Origin: Trachythela sp. YZ-2020
Lineage: Eukaryota > Cnidaria > Anthozoa > Malacalcyonacea > Clavulariidae
Length of the DNA: 64,000 nucleotides
Assembly (NCBI GenBank): GCA_016169945.1
Contig: JADLSH010000199.1
Span: 3,744,501-3,808,500, forward strand
Direction: 5' to 3'
The position numbers were made by a program, and so were the translations under genes. Positions 46,101 to 56,300 of the stretch are shown here, piece after piece. The notes under the pieces were generated by a model. It searched no databases, was not told the DNA's origin, and saw only the letters and a program-made list of their open reading frames with translations. Position 1 is the first letter of the stretch. Each line of letters begins with the position of its first letter.

Positions 46101-47831
46101 AAATGCCGGTTGATCACCCTCTGTTAAATGCCCGTTGATCACCATCTGTTAAATGCCGGTTGATCATCATCTGTTAAATGCCCGTGTGTTCACCATCTGT
46201 TAAATGCCGGTTGATCATCATCTGTTAAATGCCCGTTGATCATCATCTGTTAAATGCCGGTTGATCACCATCTGTTAAATGCCCGTTGATCATCGTCTGT
46301 TAAATGCCAGTTGATCAACTGTTAAATGCCCGTTGGTCATAATCTGTTAAATGCCCGTTGATCATCATCTGTTAAAGCCCGTTGATCACCATCTGTTAAA
46401 TGCCCGTTGATCACCATCTGCTAAATGCTGGTTGATCATCATCTGTTAAATGCCCATTGATCATCATCTGTTAAATGCCCGTTGATCATCATCTGTTAAA
46501 TGCCTGTTGATCATCATCTGTTAAATGCCCGTTTATCATCATCTGTTAAATGCCGGTTGATCACCATCTGTTAAATGCCGGTTGATTACCCTCTGTTAAA
46601 TGCCCGTTGATCATCATTTGCCAAATGCCCGTTGATCATCATCTGTTAAATGCCCGTTGATGATCATCTGTTAAATGCCGGTTGATCACCATCTGTTAAA
46701 TGCCCGTTGATCATCATCTGTTAAATGCCCGTTGATCACCATCTGTTAAATGCCCGTTGATCACCATCTGTTAAATGCCCGTTGATCACCATCTGTAAAA
46801 TGCCCGTTGATCATCATCTGTTAAATGCCCGTTGATCATCATCTGTTAAATGCCCGTTGATCATCATCTGTTAAATGCCCGTTTATCATCATCTGCTAAA
46901 TGCCAGTTGATCACCATCTGTTAAATGCCCGTTGATCACCATCTGCTAAATGCCGGTTGATCACCCTCTGCCGAATGTTCAGTGCAACCCACCTATATTC
47001 GTATGCGGTCTCATTGATGTATATTTTATCTTCTTAAAACTACAGGTACAATGAGTGAAAGTCCAGAAACCTTCAAGTTTGATCATAAACATACTTTTGA
47101 TGTAAGTAGATGCAATATGTACCAAAAAACGATCAACATTAATACAATACATACCAAACCAGTCAATAGTCGAATATACCGAAAAGGGCTTAAATACTCA
47201 ATATTCTAATATATTGGTCTATATTCTGATATATACAGAAAAACAATCGCCGATATTCGAATATATATGGGTATTATGCATGGAAAACGGTCAACAGTCG
47301 AACATAAGACGCAGGGTGTGGCTGTAATTCACCATATTAATTTTCTAACCATTATGTTTGGAATATTCTCACTACCTTCTTGCCGTTTGAGGCATATTTC
47401 ACACTTCATTATTGAATTACTTTAATATAATGTTAATGTTATATAATATTAATACTAATTAATTGTCGTTTTTCATTATTGTTGTATTGTAAACTTGTCT
47501 ATTATTGTTGTATGTAAATATCGTAAATAGCTGTAAGATGCAGGACCCCACTGAAAAACACGTCATTTATATGGAGTGATGTGGATATCCTAAATATAAT
47601 TTGATTATTATTATTCTATTTTGTCTCCTGTAGTCTAATTTCCAAGCAGTGAGCTGTGACATAGTCAATGTTCTAAAGAATTCCAGATATTCTCAACATC
47701 TCGAGTTTAAAGATGCCGACTCAACTTGTACCGTTCCTTGTGCATCTGCGAATTCCGCTGACCCCTTCGAGCTGGCGAACGCAGTCACCGAAAAGACATC
47801 GTGCTGTAAGAAGGCAAAAGATTGTTGTTAG
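36660..47831 (+). CDS. AS3MT: Arsenite methyltransferase, copy A (nine exons), altered active site
   Basis: SAM-dependent cytosolic enzyme family that methylates trivalent arsenic. Exons: 36660-36814, 37832-37982, 39697-39833, 40696-40765, 42944-43025, 43750-43881, 45287-45376, 47046-47101, 47634-47831; GT-AG junctions in phase, 356 residues (human 375). Seen: SAM motif [10 protein letters not shown] at 71-79, VTGVDMT, SNCVINL with C151, SDIY, ALYWKSF, and a cysteine-rich C-terminus ending in CC. Cysteines matching human C32, C61 and C156 are present (C28, C56, C151). The fourth, human C206 in GECLGGALYW, is glycine here (GEGFGGALYW, residue 201). Arsenic methylation is therefore probably impaired or changed. 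All splice sites, the frame and polyadenylation signals (48011, 48043) are intact, so it is not an obvious pseudogene. An equivalent first exon lies at 32712. Confidence 0.93.
37660..37788. repeat. Foldback element 43 bp upstream of AS3MT-A exon 2
   Basis: TAGCACTTGTTCTCAAAGTA pairs with a near reverse complement ending CCGTGCTA, around a GCGAAATATTCGTAAT/ATTACGAATATTTCGC core. Just upstream (37500-37600) is a second, looser palindrome of GGGTATT/AATACCC motifs. Copy B lacks both in the equivalent intron. Confidence 0.75.
38424..38950 (+). other. GC-richer open patch in AS3MT-A intron 2, unassigned
   Basis: Adjacent open frames encode stretches such as HGQENVEGFARVLGECLAG and, after a frame change, a run of about 95 codons beginning near 38649 and containing EVRDALAAYKDCSLNATGKL. 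It is absent from intron 2 of copy B, so it was probably inserted after the genes duplicated. It may be a fragment of a retroelement or captured gene. I do not recognise the family. Confidence 0.25.
39415..39600 (-). repeat. tRNA-derived SINE, minus strand
   Basis: On the minus strand a tRNA-like head with A-box-like GGTGGCGCAGTCATCAGAGC and B-box-like GAGTTCAATTC is followed by a body with AAGTCAACGCTCTGCCGAAA and GGGTTTTCTCCGGGCACTC. Parts of this body recur at 29940-30025, 33705-33790 and, divergently, 52970-53085. Inserted in AS3MT-A intron 2. Confidence 0.65.
40320..40495. repeat. Degenerate GGCGGACACTAGTGGGGG tandem
   Basis: Four or five imperfect units containing GGACACTAGT/GACGCTAGT followed by a run of G. 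Located in AS3MT-A intron 3. Confidence 0.65.
41206..41421. mobile_element. Non-autonomous hAT-like element nested in R2 (216 bp)
   Basis: Ends CAGACCCGTAGCTG and CAGCTACGGGCCTG form a 13-of-14 inverted repeat, flanked by the exact 8-bp duplication GGACGAGA (41198-41205, 41422-41429). No coding capacity. Confidence 0.9.
41534..42053. mobile_element. Element with 9-bp target duplication nested in R2 (520 bp)
   Basis: Terminal inverted repeat ACAGAGTAGACACTATA / TATAGTGTCTACTCTGT, extended imperfectly to CAGAGG/CCTCTT, flanked by the 9-bp duplication GATGTTACC (41525-41533, 42054-42062). Subterminal GGCCGCCAT/ATGGCGGCC blocks are also inverted. A 9-bp duplication is typical of MULE-type transposons, but the superfamily is inferred only from that length. 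Confidence 0.85.
43190..43542. repeat. Degenerate telomere-like array in AS3MT-A intron 5
   Basis: About 350 bp of CCTAA-based units, mainly CCTCAACCCTAAT and AATCCTAACCCTAAT, related to the animal telomere repeat CCCTAA. Long leucine/glycine-rich or asparagine/proline-rich open frames here are artefacts. The flank GACGTAATTTCGAGATAGT is shared with the array at 54640-54775. Confidence 0.9.
44480..44772. repeat. Truncated relative of the hAT-like element at 18527
   Basis: Shares GCTATTTTAGTCGGCAAACA near its left part and the CCACCCCCCCTGAGAATTTT...GACGGCCCTG right end with 18527-18971. The left terminus is missing. Located in AS3MT-A intron 6. Confidence 0.6.
44882..45168. mobile_element. 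Non-autonomous hAT-like element (287 bp)
   Basis: Ends CAGTGCTGTAGAAC and CTTCTACACCACTG are imperfect inverted repeats, with the exact 8-bp duplication CTTTCAAC at 44874-44881 and 45169-45176. Located in AS3MT-A intron 6, about 120 bp before exon 7. Confidence 0.88.
45459..46978. repeat. 25-bp minisatellite, about 60 units, in AS3MT-A intron 7
   Basis: Tandem units of 25 bp with core GTTGATCATCATCTG then TTAAATGCCC, continuing for about 1.5 kb with few indels. Two variable sites dominate: ATCATCATC versus ATCACCATC, and CCCG versus CCGG. The paralog intron in copy B has only about two units (56557-56612). Unit sequences have no spacers, so this is not a CRISPR array. Confidence 0.95.
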
Positions 47832-48010
47832 AAAACGTCACTACGGGCAGCCTCGCATATTGATTTGCCCCACGAGAAACCTGTGACGAGAAACGTAATC
47901 AGTATGGACGTTGGGGGGGAGGGGGTGGTGGCGACAGGAGTCAGCTCGTAGTGTTTATGTATATTACAGGGTTGATAACAGTGTTCTCACTGAAGGGGTC
48001 ACCCTGTATA

Positions 48011-48048
48011 AATAAAATGGTGTTATGTTATGTTATGTATGCAATAAA
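48011..48048 (+). promoter_or_regulatory. Candidate polyadenylation signals of AS3MT-A
   Basis: AATAAA at 48011-48016 and again at 48043-48048, about 180-215 nt after the stop codon, close to a TATGTTATGTTATG run. Confidence 0.5.
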
Positions 48049-48339
48049 ATGTCGAAAACTATGTGTGACGTTTCTCGTGGCGATATGTGAGGCGAAAACG
48101 ATCTCTCGAAAACGATGCTAAAATGTGGACGATATTGGTACTACTCGGCTTCAACCAATATACGTATATATACAATTAGGCGAGAGTACTCTAGCTTGCA
48201 CCAATAAGATAATTTCGCAATGTTGCATGAAATTTGAATGCAAGCAAGGGAACTGAATTTTTTGTCAAATTCATCCAACATGGCGGCGAGACGTATCGTG
48301 AAAACCACCTAGAAAAAAATAAAAAAATAATTAGAGTAC

Positions 48340-48550
48340 ACGCGTAAAATCCGTAAATACGCACAAGTTGTAAAAAAACCCTTGAGCAGACTTGTACCAA
48401 TGCTGTTTCAACAACTTGTCATCCGGATGTGTTGGCATTGCTTGTTCCCAGCTTGTTGACTCAACAGACTTGTTACAAGGTTGTTGACCCAACCGACTTG
48501 GTATCTTCCTGCAATCTTGTTGACAAGATGTGAGATTTTTATGTGTGTAT
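48340..48550. repeat. R5 repeat between the AS3MT copies
   Basis: ACACGCGTAAAATCC start, ACTTGTACCAATGCTGTTTC interior and GATTTTTATGTGTGTATG end. Same family as the elements at the ZCCHC4-AS3MT duplication boundaries. Confidence 0.65.
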
Positions 48551-48824
48551 GTGAGGCCAGGGTAAGCTTCCCCAGTTAATAATGATATATGATCACTAGA
48601 GACTGGTCCTTAGTCTTTACTCAACCTCTACGGAGTGAGCATAACGGAGGTGTAGCCCTGAGAGTGAAGCTCAACAGGGTCTTTTTTCTCTGTTCCTTTG
48701 TATGTTTGCAGGAACATACTGTACATGTGAGGAGCACGTGGATATCATGTAGAGGTATAATTTAGTAGTTATGTGAATATTAACGCCAAGTTGCTGCAGC
48801 TGCAGCAAGAAATTCATTTCTAAC

Positions 48825-49621
48825 CAGAGCTTCCACTTGGAAGGAAATTTTAGCATTTGGAAGGAAAAATAAGAGGAAATGAGATTTGGAAGGAAATTGG
48901 AAGGAAATTTGGCCATTTCGAAGGAAAAGGGAAGGAAATTTTACAATTTAAACTTTTTCAGTAATTTCTAGTAATTTAATAATGAACTTTTTAGTTAAAA
49001 AACATGTATAAAAATAATACATCGAATATTGACATAACCATCAAGGATGAATGGGGGTAATTTGGGACTTACAGGTCTTCAGTGGGTGAGTAGAGTACTT
49101 GTACATAAATAACGCGGGCTGAATTTTTTTCGCGGGTTTTTATAAACTATTTTTAACTTACTTTTTATAAACCGGTTTGTAAATTATGATGGCTTATAAA
49201 AGATTTAAGGAAAAAATTCATAAAAAACTCGTTTAAGTAATATGTCGTTTGAGAAAACAGACAACAGAACATGTTTTTTCAGGTTAATTATCCTTATTCA
49301 AATTAATTTTGAACGGTATAGACTAATGACTATATACTACTCTACTCTGTAGTGATCTGGAACACTAATGTTGGATACTTGAATTTTGTACCGTACGCAA
49401 TGGTTAATTATTTTTCTAATATTAAATTAGAGATTCACTATTTGAATACTGCAGTACACCTTCAATTTACATCGGGAGTACAGTACAATACAAAATTTAT
49501 TATACTATTTAAAAAAAAATTGGAAGGAAAAATGGAAGGAAATTTAGGATTTTGGGAAGGAAATTCTGCGAAAAAAAAGGACGAAAACGAGAAATTTTAC
49601 TTTGCCAAAGTGGAAGCACTG
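48825..49621. mobile_element. Non-autonomous hAT-like element (797 bp)
   Basis: Ends CAGAGCTTCCACTTGG and CCAAAGTGGAAGCACTG form inverted repeats; the exact 8-bp duplication TTTCTAAC flanks it (48817-48824, 49622-49629). Subterminal GGAAGGAAATTT motifs repeat at both ends in inverted arrangement, perhaps transposase-binding sites. The 151-codon open frame starting at 49352 lies mostly inside and is not a gene. Confidence 0.88.
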
Positions 49622-49631
49622 TTTCTAACCA

Positions 49632-50010
49632 ATGAGCTCTATATATATATATCTGGAGTGAGAACTTATGTCCAAAAAGTGAAGCCAAAGATGGCGGAAA
49701 TTGACGTCCAGTGCCAATCCCTTTCTATTGTTTTCGACCGCGCGGTTTGCACAAGCCGGCAAGGAGTGTGTCGAAATTTTGTGTTTTTACTCCGATGTAA
49801 ACAATAACATCATGATTTTATGAACTAATAACTTGATTAGCGATGCGATCTGTTAGTATAAACTGGAATTAGCTAGAAAAATGGTATGAAATTCAAAACT
49901 GTTTATGACCTTCATGAGTTTGGACGTCAATTGCCGCCATCTTTGGCTTCACTTGGCCTATTGGCCGAACATTAGAAGTTCTTACTCCAGATATATATAT
50001 GGAGCTCACT
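49632..50010. repeat. Inverted repeat with GAGCTC...TCTGGAGTGAGAACTT arms
   Basis: Left arm about 49634-49712 (CTGGAGTGAGAACTTATG, GTGAAGCCAAAGATGGCGG, GACGTCCA) pairs with right arm about 49919-50006. It directly abuts the hAT element and lies about 360 bp upstream of the AS3MT-B start. Confidence 0.75.
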
Positions 50011-50369
50011 GCACTGTAACTGCCAAAGTTGGAACAACAAGCCGATATTAGGTTTGTCACAACAACATTTTTGTCATGCTTTTAACATAAAATGATGATT
50101 TGTACTAACTCATGTAAGTACCATGTGAAAATCATGAAGGCACGATTTATGATAATTTACTGAGCATGTGCGTACCACGTGTATATCATCGCCATAATTA
50201 TGATAATTATGATAGACTCGGACCTTGCGCGCATTCATTCAAAAATAATTTATATTGCTAAGCAATTATTAGAAATCAAAAGGTCGCAATTTGCTGGTTC
50301 TAAAACGTTATATACTTGTCGAAAAATTGCAAAATAGCGTTATATCACTTCACAGAAAAAAGAAGGTCA

Positions 50370-53300
50370 ATGGCAAACGAAATCAAAGAGAGTGTGAAGG
50401 AATATTATGGCAAAATTTTGCAAACTAACGATGATTTAAAGACAAATGCTTGTGTTCAAGTGGGTAAAGTTCCGAAGCAAGTGAAAGAGGCACTTGATTT
50501 GTGTCATGAAGAAGTTTTATCGAGGTATGAGACGTATATATTTCTTGTATATGATACTTGATGATAGATGACTTGTGATTCATCAGCTGTAATAGTGTTA
50601 ACTGTATTTTGTTTTCAAATATGCTTATGTTCCCAACATTTGAAATCGACGAAAATCGACGATCGGAATGCCAATCGATCAATCAATAGCAATTAACGAA
50701 TTGGTTTCAATAAAATATTGGTATTTACCAATTGATAGTCACAAAATGTAGTCTGTCAATCAATATTTATTGATTTTTTGAAATTGAAATCTGATCAGAG
50801 TGTTTTGGCTCAAAGTTGTTTTGCTGTGGATAATAGAGACCTTACGTAAACTACAGATTTTTACGTCTTGTGTGCAACATCTGCATTTCAAGCCACGAGA
50901 AGTGGTACTCAGCAAATTGGCTCAGTACTGAAGTAGAAATCTTCTAAACCAAAAAGCCGTTATCTCAACTTCCACAAACTGAAGTGAATTCATACGATTG
51001 ATAATACACGACAAGTTATATTTAATTGATTTATTTGAAGCAGTTTCTTTTGGCAGTCGTCCTTCGCGTTGCCGTCCAACATCGTAAGGTCTCTATTAGC
51101 CAGACACCAGATCCTGAGTGTAACCGCTATTTATCTGACCACGGTTAATATTATGCATGCGTACATAAAATATTTACATTACACTGAACCTTGCCCGCAC
51201 CCAAATCCCACCCTAACTGGCCTGCATCCTAACTTTCAATCCTAAAGTTCATCCCGGCTAGGTGGGATAGAGTGTTTATATGATAATTTTTCATATACCA
51301 ATATAATTATATGGTTAACATTCTGTTCCTTGTAGATATTATGGCTGTGGTTTGGTATTTCCTACAGTAGTGGAAGGTGTGAATGTGTTGGATTTTGGTA
51401 GTGGTGCTGGTCGAGATTGCTTTATCTTGAGTAAACTTGTTGGAAAAGATGGCTTTGTGACAGGAGTGGATATGACTGAGGAACAGGTACAGATATAAGA
51501 TGCTGTGGGTTGGTTGTGTTCACTGAAATTTATTTTCTTTCAGTATGTATTACCCATGGTTTGTGTCTGATACCTGAAAAATATTAAAAACACTTTGATG
51601 TTTCAGGTGAAGGTCATTCTTATCCCTGACAATCTGCCACATTTTTTAGATCAGTGGGAGGCCTACCCATGAAACAAAGTCACATGCCTACAATCATTGA
51701 TGGTCTTGTCACCCTGCTAGCTCTCCTTTTCACAGAATGATGTAAAAAGCCGACTCACTGTGGTATTAGTACCCTTGCCCCAGGTGCTCTTTAACAGGTC
51801 TACACCAGGCACGAAAATTTGTGTAATTATTATGCCAGGACCACATAGGCTTGGGCGGTTTTGCTTAAAATAAAAACCGAAAAATAGTCCGATGTGATTG
51901 GTTGATGCGCAATTTTACCGCTAAATATTATGTTGAGTTTGAGTGTCAAGTATCGTAAATTAAGGTCAAAATGGTCAAATTACCGCGATGACAGTAAATA
52001 ATTATGTAATGACGGTTTTCCGGTTTTTCTAAAAGCTAAACCGAAAAAAAGGGTTTTAAAATAAAACCGAAAAAACCCCGGTGAACCGTCCAAGCGTAGA
52101 ACCACACTGTAACATCAACCTAAAGTTTCCAAGTCCACTGCTCCTAACTAGTCAGCATAAACAAATTTGTGTTTATCAAACTATTTCTACAATTGTTAAA
52201 ATTGCTTCCAATTACTCTGGTGTTAATGCAATAGTAAGCCCACCTGGATAACCTTATATAAAATATATATTCCCCTCCCCATCATAAGAGTGTGAATCTG
52301 CTCCTGTTAGTCAGCTCATATCTGTAAGATAAAGTTAGCATACCTCACAAAGGAGGTGCGTCAGCCAGTGCACACTAAAATTTTCATGATTTATAGCATT
52401 TTTAAACATAATCAGTTATGGTGGTGAATATTGTGCACTCCCCTTAGAATTTAAGTATGCACCCTCCTGCCTGATACATCCTGCACCTGCTAAGTTTAGT
52501 GGTTTATAAATTACATACAGTCTTTAAGTTAAATAATATAAATTACAATATTACATACACTCTCAGCCTAGTGTTACGCTGACTATATGTATCATTTGCA
52601 GGTAAATGTTGCCAGTAAATACATTCCCTATCACACAGAAAAATTTGGATATAGCAAACCAAATGTGGACTTCAAACTTGGATACATTGAAAATCTCAAA
52701 GAAGCTGGAGTTGAGGATGAAAGCTGTGACTTAATTATGTAAGTTGATCACTGGTCACAGGAAGTTTTTGAGAGTGGCAGAAAAACAGAAGCTGGAAGAA
52801 AATTATTGATCTTTGCTTATTGGAGAAACATGGGTGGCAGATGCGGTTAGTGCACTGCCCCTTACCTCTGAGTTAGGTCGGTTATATATCAGGTCGATCA
52901 TTGGCAGGGATTTACTTCGGTTGGTTAACCTCCCAGACTGTCCTTGATTAACTCATGTAAGTTGAGATTGGTTGGTTCTCTCCTGTGCTTCAAGGGTTTT
53001 TCTCTGTGTACTCCGACAAACCCTTGGAACCTTTGTCAATTGGGTTGCAAAACCTGTTAAGGCTTCCCATCCACCATTCCACCTCAGAGTGGTAAAACAC
53101 AATAAACTAATTTTTGAAACTAGAGTAAACCGTTTTATTTTAGTTCCAATTGTGTAATCAATTTATCTCCTGATAAACCGACAGTTTTCAGAGAAGCCTT
53201 CAGAGTTCTAAAGGTAAATGTAACTTGTCATTGAATATATAGCTTTACCATGATGTACATAAATCTAAAACTCTCTATGTGATAAACATGGGCTGTGGGA

Positions 53301-56300
53301 GCATCTAAAAAGTAGGGGGGCACTGCCTAAAAGGGCCACCTATCAGTGGTAAACCCAGTGTCATTTTGGAGGGAGAGGGACCGGTGTAAATAATCCTGAT
53401 GGTAGTGGTACAATATAAGGAACAAGCATTGTAGGTGGGCCCGACAGGATTCCCTCGGGTAAAATTTGAATTTCTAGGTCTCTGAAATGGCATGCATTTC
53501 CAGCATTCTGAGGCAACTTTTTTACCTATATATAGATTTTGCCCATTGATTCAGAAAGGGGCACTTTCAAACCAGAAAAGAGGACACTTTCATTTCAGAA
53601 AAGGGGCACTTTTTCCATTTTTTAAAAAGGTGGGTGGGGCACATGCCCCCAGTGCCCCTCCTTGGTTCTGCAGCCCCTGGTTATAAATGCACATGCATTT
53701 TCCAACGTTTTCAACCTTGGTTGATTTGGGTTGTCCATTAATCTTCCTCAAAATATCTGGAAATTTTCTGATATGCATGCTTTTGCATGACCATGCATGG
53801 GTAGATTTACCAGTTGGCCATTTGCAGTACTGCTAGTCTGACTGAGTGCTGACTGTTGCTACTAACACTAAGCCTGACTAGTATTTAATGCTTTCATTGG
53901 CACCTTGCAATGTTTTATTCAGTGTTTCAACATTCCTCAATGCCAGTAAACCTTCCTCACATGTGGTACCTGCATACCCACAGCTTTTTTGCCACTCTGA
54001 CTGGCTTTTTCTTATTGTTCAGGAAGGAGGAGAGTTATATTTCAGTGATATTTATGCTGATCGTGAGCTGCCTCAAAATATCAAGGATCACAAAGAACTA
54101 TGGGGTTAGTAAGAAACATTCCCAGTATGAGACTTAGAATGTATGGTTCTATAGACCGTGGTATAATGGTTGTGTTAAGGCTTTTTAACACAATTTGATT
54201 TGTCAGATCCGATTCTCTTCCTGACGTATGTGATTTCACACAATACAGCAACAACTGCACTTTTCACCTGCAGGTATGACCGTATGAGCCAATGGCTTTA
54301 CTCTTTTCAGCAAATCCAGTAAATCACATGCGGCAAGAGGAGAATTGAAGGTTTGTCAGAACCAAGTGTATTGGGTACAAGTATTGGATGCCAGTTCAGA
54401 CGATCCTATTTTACCGGTGTTTAACCCGCGATCAGGCCCCTGCGGTGACCTGTTTAGGTCTGGGGATAGTCGGTTTCTTTTCATCGTGTCGGATGGAAAT
54501 AGAGCAGGTCAAGTTCTATTTCGATCCGATTGTCAGACTGACGGATTCGACTTTTGGAAGGTCATGGTGTTCACACATTCTGATTTCTCGGCTCAATTTC
54601 CATATTAACAACCTGAACTTTAATACAAACTTAATAGTAATCCTAACTCTAATCCTAACCTCTAATCCTAACCTCAACCCTAATCCTAACCTCGACTCTA
54701 ATCCTAACCTTTAATCCTAACCCTAATCCTCTAATCCTAACCCTAATCCTTTAATCCTAACCCTAATCCTTGTGATGTAATTTCGGGATAGTATAATATG
54801 GAAAGTTACCTGATTTCTCGGATCCGATTGACAAAGAGTTAAGCTTGAAGCACTCCTCACACGTGCAACTGAGGTAAAATTACAATCGAACAACTACCTG
54901 ATAAACCGTCAGTTTATAATATTGCAGTAATCAAACCCTGCTAGCACAAGTCCCAGTCCAAGTTATTAACTAGCTTTCTGTAATTTTCTCTCAATAGCTT
55001 ACTGTAATTTTCTCTCAAAAATTGCTATACTTAGGTGAATGTCTCGCTGGTGCCCTGTACTGGAAATCGTTCGTGGATTTAGCAAAAGAAATTGGTTTCT
55101 CCGGACCATATTTGGTCACAAGTCGAAACATGTCTTGTGGTAATGAAGAACTCGTGAAAATTTTAGGTATTGTGCCTATATATACCGGGTGGGGCAAAAA
55201 AAAGTACGACTGTTTGATTTAGTATAACTTAAAAACTAAAAGAGCTATTACACTTAAACAAGTTTCTTTGCATTCAGCGATGTCTAACTTAAATTTTGAT
55301 ATATGCCATGTGCATTTTCATGCAATATTGACTGAAATAGCTGCGTTTAAACTTGACTAAACACTTTTGGAACTGTCGAGAATTAGCTAAAAACGGCCTA
55401 TTAAACTAATTTGATAACCGTTACCATTTTATCGTAAGTATTATTTAAATGAAGTGAAGTTGAAGTTAGAAATATTTCTTGAATAGATATGCTCCTTTAT
55501 TCTAACATTTGGCCTTCTAACTTCAACTTCACTTCATTGAAACGAATACTTGCGTAAAATGCTAATGGTTATCAAATTAGTTTAATAGGCCGTTTTTAGC
55601 TAATTCTCGACAGTTCCAAAAGTGTTTAGTCAAGTTTAAACGCAGCTATCTCAGTCAATATTGCATGAAAATGCTCATGGCACATATCAAAATTTAAGTT
55701 AGACATCGCTGAATGCAAAGAAACTTGTTTAAGTGTAATAGCTCTTTTAGGTTTTAAGTTATACTAAATCAAACAGTCGTACTTTTTTTTGCCCCACCCG
55801 GTACATATCAAAATTTTCTTGAGTTAAATGCCCCCACACGCCCTGAAGTATTTTATAAGTACTGAATGCGGATTGAGAATGCTATTTAAACATTCAAGAC
55901 TAAATGATGTAATCTAGCTCTTTGTCCAAAGGTCAAGAATATGGAAATCAGTTTTGCATGACCCCAAAGATTTTTGACGATGGAAAATCACTAGGGCCCC
56001 CAAAGTAATAATTTGGCTCTGACTCCCAAACGTCTCTGTGCGGCCCTTGTAAACATGTTAGTGTCTGTGTCGGACTCGTGTCCGTGTCCATTGTGGCTTG
56101 AAAATCTTTTGACTTCGGCAGATAATACAAACGTCGGCCTTGATATTAAATGTTTTCATTTCACGATCAGGCGATTCCAAGTTTGTCTCGGCAACATATC
56201 GGCTGTTCAAAACTAGCAAGAAACCTGACGAAAAATGCTGCTGCTCTGTCAAGTACAAAGGTTTGTCAATTAATTAAAACGAATAATATTGTCATTTGAT

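Noticed and set aside
45459..46978. CRISPR-like regular array
   Set aside because: Units are contiguous 25-bp repeats without unique spacers, in an intron of an animal gene; it is a minisatellite.
49352..49807. Open frame of 151 codons on the plus strand
   Set aside because: Begins inside the hAT-like element at 48825-49621 and continues into an inverted repeat; lysine-rich GGAAGG-derived sequence, not protein-like.
54345..54714. Plus-strand open frames of 87 and 108 codons
   Set aside because: They lie in AS3MT-B intron 5 and run into the telomere-like array; no domain or splice support.
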